Of a DNA stretch of 14,490 nt, positions 1 through 6,321 are shown piece by piece. The notes under the pieces were generated by a model. That model was not told the origin of the DNA. It did no database searches and worked only from the letters and a program-made list of their open reading frames with translations. Within the stretch, counting starts at the first letter, position 1; each line of letters begins with the position of its first letter. The DNA comes from an uncultured Acinetobacter sp. (GTDB taxonomy: Bacteria > Pseudomonadota > Gammaproteobacteria > Pseudomonadales > Moraxellaceae). The stretch is taken from contig NZ_CALUDM010000093.1 in assembly GCF_943914805.1 (NCBI RefSeq), positions 1 to 14,490 on the forward strand. Reading direction: 5' to 3'. The position numbers and the translations under genes were made by a program.

Positions 1-115
1 ATATTGATTTCCAAAATTAAAATTAACTTTTATGTGAAATATGAAATTATATTTAGTTGAATTTTATTGTTTTATTTTGAATTTTTATAAATTGAATGAA
101 TCCGAATCAGAAACC

Positions 116-144
116 TTTGTTCGAGCCTTGAAAAACTCTATAAT
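116..144 (+). promoter_or_regulatory. pyrF promoter
   Basis: A perfect -10 hexamer TATAAT lies at 139-144, with a weak -35-like TTTGTT at 116-121 and a 17-base spacer. Transcription would begin near 151, giving a leader of about 26 bases before the TTG at 177. This argues against the in-frame TTG at 156, which would lie only about 5 bases from the transcript end. The preceding 115 bases are AT-rich and show no gene or terminator. Confidence 0.6.
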
Positions 145-176
145 GTGGCATCTTTTTGTGTGATGGAAATAAACTC

Positions 177-857
177 TTGAGTATCATTGTTGCCTTAGAT
201 GCTAAAAGCCAATATGACGCATTGGCCATTGCTGATCAGCTTGACCCATCACTGTGCCGAGTGAAAGTAGGCAAAGAACTATTTACACATGAAGGTCCAT
301 CAGTTGTTAAAGCTTTGCATAATCAAGGTTTTGAAGTTTTTCTTGATTTAAAATTTCATGATATTCCAAATACAACAGCGCAAGCGGTATGTGCGGCGGC
401 TGACTTAGGGGTGTGGATGGTGAATGTTCATGCATCAGGCGGTCGTAAAATGATGGAAACCTGTGTAGAGCGTTTAAAAGCTGGAAATTATCAAACACAG
501 CTGATCGCAGTGACCGTTTTAACATCGATGGGTCGTGAAGATTTACGTGATTTAGGGCTAGATATTGAACCATTCGAACAAGTGAAGCGTTTGGCTAAAC
601 TGACTCAAGATAGTGGCTTAGATGGTGTGGTGTGTTCTGCACAGGAAGCGAAAATGATACGTCAAGATTTAGGTCAAAACTTTGCCTTGGTGACGCCTGG
701 TATTCGCCCTGAAGGCTCTAATGCTGACGATCAAAAACGCATTGTGACACCTAAACAAGCCATGCTTGATGGTTCTACGCATTTGGTGATTGGTCGTCCA
801 ATTACTCAATCTGAAAATCCAAGTCAAATGTTAAAAGATATTTTAGCAAGCTTATAA
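177..857 (+). CDS. pyrF: Orotidine 5'-phosphate decarboxylase
   Basis: Cytoplasmic enzyme that decarboxylates OMP to UMP, the last step of de novo pyrimidine nucleotide synthesis. From the TTG at 177 the protein has 226 residues. It starts MSIIVALDAK, as I recall for Acinetobacter PyrF, and carries the catalytic signature D57-x-K59-x-H61-D62-I within FLDLKFHDIPNT. The phosphate-site segments VTPGIRPEG and HLVIGRPIT lie near the C-terminus. The frame is open from a TTG at 156, but the start at 177 fits the family N-terminus, has GGA at 165-167 with 9 bases of spacing, and fits the predicted transcript start. The gene stands alone between its own promoter and a strong terminator. Identification is secure; the rare TTG start is inferred. 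Confidence 0.96.
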   Translation: MSIIVALDAKSQYDALAIADQLDPSLCRVKVGKELFTHEGPSVVKALHNQGFEVFLDLKFHDIPNTTAQAVCAAADLGVWMVNVHASGGRKMMETCVERLKAGNYQTQLIAVTVLTSMGREDLRDLGLDIEPFEQVKRLAKLTQDSGLDGVVCSAQEAKMIRQDLGQNFALVTPGIRPEGSNADDQKRIVTPKQAMLDGSTHLVIGRPITQSENPSQMLKDILASL

Positions 858-888
858 ATTGGCTAAGTGATTTTGAATAGAAATTTTT

Positions 889-922
889 AAAGAATAGGGG
901 ATTAACCCTATTCTTTTTTTTA
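889..922 (+). terminator. Intrinsic terminator of pyrF
   Basis: An 11-bp perfect stem, AAAGAATAGGG (889-899) with CCCTATTCTTT (906-916), encloses a 6-base loop and runs into a T tract. On the minus strand the stem is followed by an A-rich stretch, so it should work mainly for pyrF and only weakly for the converging lysO transcript. Confidence 0.85.
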
Positions 923-988
923 TTTAGTTTCGATATTTTTAAATTGAGGGTTTAATTTTAAAATTCAATAATTTAAAAAGAAAACGTC

Positions 989-1897
989 CTATAAAGCCGC
1001 CAAAATACTGACTGCAATTGGCGCCAATAATGAAAGTACAAAACCACTTACCATGGCATGCGGAATAAATTCATTACCACAGGCTTGTTTAACCATCGGT
1101 AAGGTAACATCCATCGCTGTTGCACCTGCAGAAGAGATCGCTGAGCGAGGATAACGCCAACCGACTAAATACATAAACACGATTGCAAAAATTTCTCTAA
1201 ATAAATCATTCATTAAAGCAACACTGCCCAATTGAGCATTTTTTAATTCTGTGACGACAATACCTGTCATAGAGTAGAAACCATAGCCTTGTGATAGCAT
1301 AATTAAATCTTTAAGGCTGATACTATGGATAAAGAAGGAAATAAAAATTGCGCCTAATAAAGAGCCAATGATACAGGCAATTGGTACAAGCATGATTTTC
1401 CAATTGAGCCATGAACGATCGAGCGGTGAATAAGCAAGATCCAAACCAATTAAGAACATAAAAACCAGTAATAAATGCCAAGTGCTGACATGTAAGGTGT
1501 AATTGAAAAGATTAAACAATTCTGCCAATGCATAACCGCTGGCAAGCGCAATAAAAGCATAGCTAATATTGATCAACGATCTTATCAGTAATTGTGCTGA
1601 AACTTTGCCTTGTGAGGGTTGATAGCCAATACCTCTAAAAACGAAATAACAGCAGAGAAAAGCACCAATCGAAGTTGCAATCGAAATCATGATGGCATGA
1701 CTAAGGATGATTGAAGGATTGTGAATACTATGAATGGTTTGTGAAAATTCAATCGCAATCGCAATTAAAAGGATGTAGGTAAAATAAGGGAGAATTTTAA
1801 GTGCAATTCGTTCTAGCCATTGTGGCAAACGTCTTGCCAGCATGAAACCAATGAATAAACAGAACAAGAGTTGAAAAATGAGCCAAAGAGGTTGCAT
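989..1897 (-). CDS. lysO: LysO-family (YbjE, DUF340) inner-membrane exporter
   Basis: Integral membrane protein of 302 residues; E. coli LysO, a lysine/thialysine exporter, is about 299. The sequence is nearly all hydrophobic helices, with clear ones near residues 4-20, 35-52, 64-88, 103-129, 140-157 and 168-190. The C-terminal half carries the family pattern: a G-[YF]-G-F-Y-S-x-[ST]-G block, a T-E-L stretch, N-D-L-x-R-E, and G-A-T-x-M-D-x-T-L-P, ending in a hydrophobic S-L-L-x-P-I tail. It lies 44 bases downstream of the monooxygenase gene on the same strand and may share its transcript. No Shine-Dalgarno sequence is visible before the ATG; a perfect hairpin sits there instead. Lysine as substrate is by family only; another amine or amino acid is possible. 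Confidence 0.85.
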   Translation of the reverse strand: MQPLWLIFQLLFCLFIGFMLARRLPQWLERIALKILPYFTYILLIAIAIEFSQTIHSIHNPSIILSHAIMISIATSIGAFLCCYFVFRGIGYQPSQGKVSAQLLIRSLINISYAFIALASGYALAELFNLFNYTLHVSTWHLLLVFMFLIGLDLAYSPLDRSWLNWKIMLVPIACIIGSLLGAIFISFFIHSISLKDLIMLSQGYGFYSMTGIVVTELKNAQLGSVALMNDLFREIFAIVFMYLVGWRYPRSAISSAGATAMDVTLPMVKQACGNEFIPHAMVSGFVLSLLAPIAVSILAAL

Positions 1898-1900
1898 AAA

Positions 1901-1930
1901 AATATGTAGGTATGAAAATACCTACATATT
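1901..1930 (-). promoter_or_regulatory. Perfect 12-bp inverted repeat before lysO, overlapping a -10-like TATAAT
   Basis: AATATGTAGGTA (1901-1912) and TACCTACATATT (1919-1930) are perfect inverse complements around a 6-base loop. On the minus strand the stem starts 11 bases after the monooxygenase stop and ends 3 bases before the lysO ATG, running into a short T stretch. A TATAAT (minus strand, 1933-1928) overlaps its upstream arm. It could be a terminator for the monooxygenase, an operator for a lysO promoter, or an RNA structure that blocks ribosome entry. The structure is directly seen; its role is inferred. Confidence 0.6.
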
Positions 1931-1941
1931 ATAGCCAAAGT

Positions 1942-3465
1942 TTATGCAACTCGGGATGTTTTATGCAGGATTTGTTGATTGCCAAGTATTTGAAAATCAG
2001 CAGGATTCACTTTGCGAGTTTTTAACCAATATTTCCAAGTATAGGTTGGCCAAAGGGCGAAGTTTTTACCCCCATCTTGTTGGTACCAACTGACACAACC
2101 TGATTGCCAAACTGTTCCTTCTAACATGTGTTGTACATGTTCATTGTATTGATCTTGAACTTCAGGTTTCACCACAATGGCTTGTGTCGCAGTTTTATTC
2201 ACAATTTCTATAAGTTGTAAAATATAATTCACTTGCGATTCAATCATAAAAATCACAGAGTTATGCCCCAATACCGTATTTGGTCCAAGTAACTGAAATA
2301 GATTTGGGAAACCTTTCGTACTAATACCTAAATAGCTTTCAGCACCATCTTTCCATGCTTGTTTCAGCTCAAGACCATTTTCGCCATAACATTGGAATGA
2401 TTTCAGATAAATACGTGGATCTGTAATAAAACCAGTGCCATAGATTAAGCAATCAATTGGTCGTTCTTCACCATTTTTAAAGATGATACTATTTTCAGTC
2501 AATTCTTGAATGGCATCGGTAATCAGCTCGACGTTCTTACGATTAAAAGTTGGATAATACTTATTCGAAATTAAAATACGCTTACAGCCCATAACATAGT
2601 CTGGTGTGAGTTTTTGCGCTGTCTTTTTATCTTTTACTTGGAATTTGATAAATGCTTCTGCAAGTTTTTGACCATATTTCATGATCTGTGGTTGCACGAT
2701 GGGCACGACACGGGATTCATTTGACCAATATAGGCGAGCACGATGTAATTTTCTAAACCAGTCAAACCGACTAAATAGTTTTTTATCCAATGTATTATAA
2801 GAACGTTCATCTCGTGGTATGACCCAAGCAGGAGTACGTTGTAATACATAAAGATTTTTTACTTTTTCTGCAATTTCAGGGATATATTGAATGGCACTGC
2901 CACCTGTGCCAATAGACGCCACATTTTTATCATTTAAATTATATTGATGATTCCACTGAGATGAATGAAAAACTTCACCTTTGAATTTTTCGATCCCTTT
3001 GATTTTAGGCACTTGAGGTACATGCAAAGGCCCTGAGGCGAAAATAACAAACTGCGCCTGAATTTGCTGACCATTTTTTAACATTAAATGCCAATTCAAT
3101 GCATTTTCATCATAACGTGCTGTTACGACTTCCTGATTGAACTGAATATATTGTTTTAAGTTGTATTCTTGGATCAAGTCTTGAATGTAGTCAAAAATTT
3201 CAGGAGCTTCAGCATAACGTTTTGACCAATCAAGTTTTGGAGCAAAGGATAATGAATACATATGTGATTGCACATCGCAGGCTGCGCCAGGGTATTGATT
3301 TTCACGCCAAGTTCCACCGACATCTTTGGCTTTTTCTAGAATAATAAAATCATGCATATTGGCTTGAATCAAACGTATAGCGGTGGCTAAACCACCAAAA
3401 CCCGAACCAATGATCGCGACTTGAGTGCTTTGAATCTGTGCAGTTGTTGTTTGCATTGTGCCCAT
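1942..3465 (-). CDS. FAD/NAD(P)H-dependent Baeyer-Villiger-type monooxygenase
   Basis: Cytoplasmic flavoprotein of 507 residues expected to insert oxygen into a ketone or oxidise a related substrate using FAD and NAD(P)H. The FAD Rossmann motif G20-S-G-F-G-G25 is followed by GGTW and the YPGAACD segment (58-64). The Baeyer-Villiger fingerprint F161-x-G-x-x-x-H167-x-x-x-W171 is intact, with N where the consensus often has P or D. A second nucleotide motif G186-T-G-G-S-A lies behind it. Two Met starts are possible, 3465 and 3456; the first is better placed relative to the weak upstream GAG. The gene diverges from an AraC-family regulator, as is common for catabolic monooxygenases, and precedes lysO. 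It does not look like AlmA, the long-chain alkane enzyme. The substrate cannot be read from sequence. Confidence 0.88.
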   Translation of the reverse strand: MGTMQTTTAQIQSTQVAIIGSGFGGLATAIRLIQANMHDFIILEKAKDVGGTWRENQYPGAACDVQSHMYSLSFAPKLDWSKRYAEAPEIFDYIQDLIQEYNLKQYIQFNQEVVTARYDENALNWHLMLKNGQQIQAQFVIFASGPLHVPQVPKIKGIEKFKGEVFHSSQWNHQYNLNDKNVASIGTGGSAIQYIPEIAEKVKNLYVLQRTPAWVIPRDERSYNTLDKKLFSRFDWFRKLHRARLYWSNESRVVPIVQPQIMKYGQKLAEAFIKFQVKDKKTAQKLTPDYVMGCKRILISNKYYPTFNRKNVELITDAIQELTENSIIFKNGEERPIDCLIYGTGFITDPRIYLKSFQCYGENGLELKQAWKDGAESYLGISTKGFPNLFQLLGPNTVLGHNSVIFMIESQVNYILQLIEIVNKTATQAIVVKPEVQDQYNEHVQHMLEGTVWQSGCVSWYQQDGGKNFALWPTYTWKYWLKTRKVNPADFQILGNQQILHKTSRVA

Positions 3466-3528
3466 TGTTATTAACTCAGTGTGCTTTAGTTTTGCTTAGA
3501 ATAATTGAAATACATCTATAGAATAATG

Positions 3529-3563
3529 ATTGCCTTGACATGAATATTGATATATTCGGCAAT
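3529..3563. promoter_or_regulatory. Nested inverted repeats in the divergent AraC/monooxygenase gap, possible operator
   Basis: The outer arms ATTGCC (3529-3534) and GGCAAT (3558-3563) flank inner arms GAATAT (3542-3547) and ATATTC (3552-3557). A consensus -35-like TTGACA (3535-3540) lies between the left arms. The site is in the middle of the 154-base gap between two divergent genes, the usual place for AraC-family operators. Direct evidence is the symmetry only. Confidence 0.35.
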
Positions 3564-3580
3564 TTTCAAAATAGCTTCTT

Positions 3581-3586
3581 TATAGT
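3581..3586 (+). promoter_or_regulatory. Possible -10 element of the AraC-family gene
   Basis: TATAGT lies 33 bases before the ATG and would give a leader of roughly 27 bases. No convincing -35 lies at the right spacing, which fits a promoter needing an activator. Weak evidence. Confidence 0.3.
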
Positions 3587-3619
3587 AAAAAGTGAGTGTA
3601 AAGAATATTTGAAGACAAG

Positions 3620-4630
3620 ATGAAACGATCAATACTCGGCTTGATGTACTTAATTCACGGTATGCGTAATGCAGGAATAGATGTGGATTCACGACTTGAG
3701 AGTATTGGAATAAAAGCAGATGCTTTAGACCCAAGTTCAATCATTCATCCAAGTTTAGAGTGGGATATTCAAAAAGTTATTGGTCAAGATGTAGCACCTG
3801 AAACAGGTCTATTCATTGGTAAACATTATTCACTGGCAGGGTATGGGCCTTTGCTCATGTTGTTAGTGACTTGCAATACGATATATGAAGCGATTCAAAA
3901 AGGTATTCGATATCAGGGTTTAACCTATTTATATGGTGTGCTAGGGATTGAAAATAGTGAGCATCAAATTGCTTTAACCTATCAACCTGTCGATCTAGAT
4001 TCTGAAATGGGTTTGTTGAGAGCGCAATGTGAAATATCAGGGACGTATAAGTTCTTAGATGATATTTATAAGATGATGGGTTTGACTGCACCGAGTGTGA
4101 GAATAGAATTACCATTTGCACAACCTCAAAATGCTGAAATATTAAAACAATACCAAGACTATTATGGTTCAGATCTACATTTTGATTGTGACAAAGCCTC
4201 ATTCTGGCTGAATAATGATGTGATGCAACTGAAAATACCTTCAGCGGACCCGATTACACATCGTGTATATGAAGTGAAATGTATTGAAGAGTTAGAGCGC
4301 TTAAATGCTGAAGAAGTGAAAGTGCCTGCATTGATTCAACGTGTAAATGATTATTTAGAATTGCAACAAGGCATCATTCCTTCAATGGCAGAAGTTGCTC
4401 AAGCTTTACATTTGCCTGAACGGACTTTGCGACATCAGTTGCAACAATTGAATACTAGTTATAAACAGATTCGCGAGCAATTGATTAAACATAAAGCTTT
4501 ACGCTTAATTGAGTATAAAGAATATTCAATTGAAGTGATTGCTGAGTTGCTGGGTTATTCAGAACCTGCCGCATTTAATCATGCGTTTAAACGTTGGTTT
4601 GGGCAAAGCCCAAGACAATACGGTAAATAG
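3620..4630 (+). CDS. AraC-family transcriptional regulator, OruR/ArgR-like type
   Basis: DNA-binding regulator of 336 residues. Residues about 15-205 match the arabinose-binding-like sensor domain (PF12625 type) found in OruR-like members, and residues about 240-336 form the paired helix-turn-helix region. The first helix-turn-helix reads SMAEVAQALHLPERTLRHQL (255-274). The second spans about 303-325 and ends in the family signature F-x-R-W-F-G-x-S-P-x-x-Y (323-334). The ATG is preceded by GAAGACAAG. Divergent placement against the monooxygenase gene suggests it is that gene's regulator, sensing a substrate or product; this is inference. No terminator is visible before the next gene. Confidence 0.9.
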   Translation: MKRSILGLMYLIHGMRNAGIDVDSRLESIGIKADALDPSSIIHPSLEWDIQKVIGQDVAPETGLFIGKHYSLAGYGPLLMLLVTCNTIYEAIQKGIRYQGLTYLYGVLGIENSEHQIALTYQPVDLDSEMGLLRAQCEISGTYKFLDDIYKMMGLTAPSVRIELPFAQPQNAEILKQYQDYYGSDLHFDCDKASFWLNNDVMQLKIPSADPITHRVYEVKCIEELERLNAEEVKVPALIQRVNDYLELQQGIIPSMAEVAQALHLPERTLRHQLQQLNTSYKQIREQLIKHKALRLIEYKEYSIEVIAELLGYSEPAAFNHAFKRWFGQSPRQYGK

Positions 4631-4715
4631 ATGAGGTGTGATTAATATGCAAATGATGACTGATTATTTCATTGGAATTATGCCAAAGTTTTATTTATCA
4701 AAACTAAATATTCGA

Positions 4716-4721
4716 TATACT
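4716..4721 (+). promoter_or_regulatory. Possible -10 element of zapE
   Basis: TATACT lies 32 bases before the zapE ATG. No clear -35 is visible. It would make zapE independent of the upstream regulator gene. Confidence 0.35.
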
Positions 4722-4753
4722 CCCTCTAGCCATTAAAAAGTACCTTTGCCATT

Positions 4754-5905
4754 ATGTTAGTTCAAAATTCTACGCCCAATACTGCATTTTCTCCCGTATC
4801 ACCCGCAGAACGTTATGCAAAAGCTTTATCTTCTGGTCAATTTCTACCAGATGATGCTCAAGCGCATGCTGTGCACGAGTTAGACCGCGTATGGCAAGAG
4901 TTGATTAACCGCTATAAAGCTTCGAAAAAAGCATTTCGTCGTTTTAGACGTCAAACAGCACCACGTGGTGTTTATATGTGGGGTGGTGTAGGTCGTGGAA
5001 AAACATGGTTAATGGATCAGTTTTATGAGTCGATACCGTTTCGCCGTAAAACCCGTATGCATTTCCATCATTTTATGCAATTTGTTCATAAAGAATTAAA
5101 TAAGCTAGCAGGGCAACGTAATCCGCTTGATCTAGTGGCAGATCAAATTTATAAAGAAGCAGTGGTGATTTGTTTTGATGAGTTCTTTGTATCAAATGTC
5201 ACTGATGCAATGATTATCAGTGACTTATTCCAAAAGTTGTTCACTCGTGGCATTACTTTAATTGCGACATCGAATATTGCGCCAGATGGTCTATATAAAA
5301 ATGGTATTCATCGTGATCGTTTTTTGCCAACGATTGAAATGGTCAATACACACTGTGTGGTTTTGAATGTGGATGCAGGCGTGGACTATCGTTTACGTGT
5401 ACTCAAACAGGCTCAATTGTTTAAAACACCATTAAGTGATGATAATAAAGTCTGGATGGCGAAACGTTTCAATGCGCTTACCAGCTCGCAAACGATTTCA
5501 GAAGAACCAATTAACATTAATAACCGTGTGGTTGAAACGATTGGGCACACCGAAGATGTTTTGTGGTGTGAGTTTAGAGAGCTATGTATGAAGCCACGTA
5601 GCCCATCTGACTTCATTGAGATTGCCAATATTTATAATACAGTTTTAGTGAGTAATGTACCGCATTTAACAGATACGCTTTCAGAGGGAACACGCCGTTT
5701 TATTTATTTGGTTGATGAGTTTTATGATCGTGGCGTGAAGTTGCTTTTAACCTCAGAAGATTCAATTATTGATATCTATGAGGGCGAAAAATTGGCTTTT
5801 GAAATCGAAAGAACACGTTCTCGTTTATTGGAAATGCAGTCTGACGATTATTTACAAGCAGAGCATCGTTTAATTAAAGATTCAAGTGAACTACAAGTTG
5901 AATAA
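4754..5905 (+). CDS. zapE: ZapE/AFG1-family AAA+ ATPase
   Basis: P-loop ATPase of 383 residues (E. coli ZapE is about 375). Family members associate with the cell-division ring (ZapE) or handle mitochondrial inner-membrane proteins (AFG1/LACE1). Visible motifs are Walker A GGVGRGKT (77-84), the family block RMHFHHFM (101-108), Walker B VVICFDEF (137-144) and the sensor-like T-L-I-A-T-S-N stretch. FIYLVDEFYDRGVKL near the C-terminus is also typical. The start is an ATG with only a weak A-rich Shine-Dalgarno region; the N-terminus matches what I recall of Acinetobacter homologues. It is a single gene with its own terminator. The cell-division role is transferred from E. coli. Confidence 0.93.
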   Translation: MLVQNSTPNTAFSPVSPAERYAKALSSGQFLPDDAQAHAVHELDRVWQELINRYKASKKAFRRFRRQTAPRGVYMWGGVGRGKTWLMDQFYESIPFRRKTRMHFHHFMQFVHKELNKLAGQRNPLDLVADQIYKEAVVICFDEFFVSNVTDAMIISDLFQKLFTRGITLIATSNIAPDGLYKNGIHRDRFLPTIEMVNTHCVVLNVDAGVDYRLRVLKQAQLFKTPLSDDNKVWMAKRFNALTSSQTISEEPININNRVVETIGHTEDVLWCEFRELCMKPRSPSDFIEIANIYNTVLVSNVPHLTDTLSEGTRRFIYLVDEFYDRGVKLLLTSEDSIIDIYEGEKLAFEIERTRSRLLEMQSDDYLQAEHRLIKDSSELQVE

Positions 5906-5940
5906 TTGGTTGTAAATTTTTGATCAGATTCATTAAACAG

Positions 5941-5966
5941 AAAGCACTCATTTGAGTGCTTTTTTT
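5941..5966 (+). terminator. Intrinsic terminator of zapE
   Basis: A 9-bp perfect stem, AAAGCACTC (5941-5949) with GAGTGCTTT (5954-5962), has a 4-base ATTT loop and seven T from 5960. Confidence 0.9.
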
Positions 5967-6321
5967 GATTCAAGAAAAGACAATAATTTTAAACACAATT
6001 GTCACTTTGCTTTATCGACATTTCGTTATATTCATGGCTTAATCTTGGCACAAGGAAATAAAGTGTATTTTAAAAATGGATAAATTAGCACTTGTTCTGC
6101 ACTTTGGTCTAATTTCGACATTTAAAAAACTTTATACACTGTAAAAAGCGATCCAAGTTGATGATATTGTCTCATTTTTAATCATTATTCTTAAGATGAA
6201 TGCTCGCATTTATTTAAATAAAAATGATCACTATTTAGCAATGTGATAATACTATTCAGCATGGTTTAAATCGGTATACTAGAAACTCTTGTTATAAAAA
6301 GTAGCAATATCAGGAAAGACA
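5967..6321 (+). other. Long non-coding leader region before glcB
   Basis: No supported gene lies in this AT-rich stretch. An imperfect direct repeat is present: CACTTTG followed by TCGACATTT occurs at 6003-6023 and again at 6100-6123, with the TCGACATTT copies exactly 100 bases apart. A -10-like TATACT lies at 6275-6280 without a good -35. The glcB ribosome site AGGAAA is at 6312-6317. The space is longer than a simple promoter needs, so it may hold control sites for acetate or glyoxylate metabolism. Confidence 0.45.

Noticed and set aside
1..115. Possible gene end or regulatory RNA at the left edge
   Set aside because: Uniformly AT-rich sequence with no hairpin, open frame or motif I can support.
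3855..4202. Long antisense frames inside the AraC gene, and similar ones inside pyrF, glcB, zapE and the TerC gene
   Set aside because: They lie wholly within confident genes on the other strand, have no ribosome sites or recognisable domains, and are shadow frames.
4647..4736. 29-residue ORF between the AraC gene and zapE, with GAGG 10 bases upstream
   Set aside because: It runs through the zapE -10 region and shows no family or composition signal; probably chance.
6076..6144. 22-residue ORF (MDKLALVL...) in the glcB upstream region
   Set aside because: No ribosome site, and it covers one arm of the direct repeat; not supported as a gene.
6226..6250. CRP-like site ATCAC...GTGAT upstream of glcB
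   Set aside because: The half-sites are in the reverse order and the spacing (11 bases) is wrong for a CRP/Vfr site.
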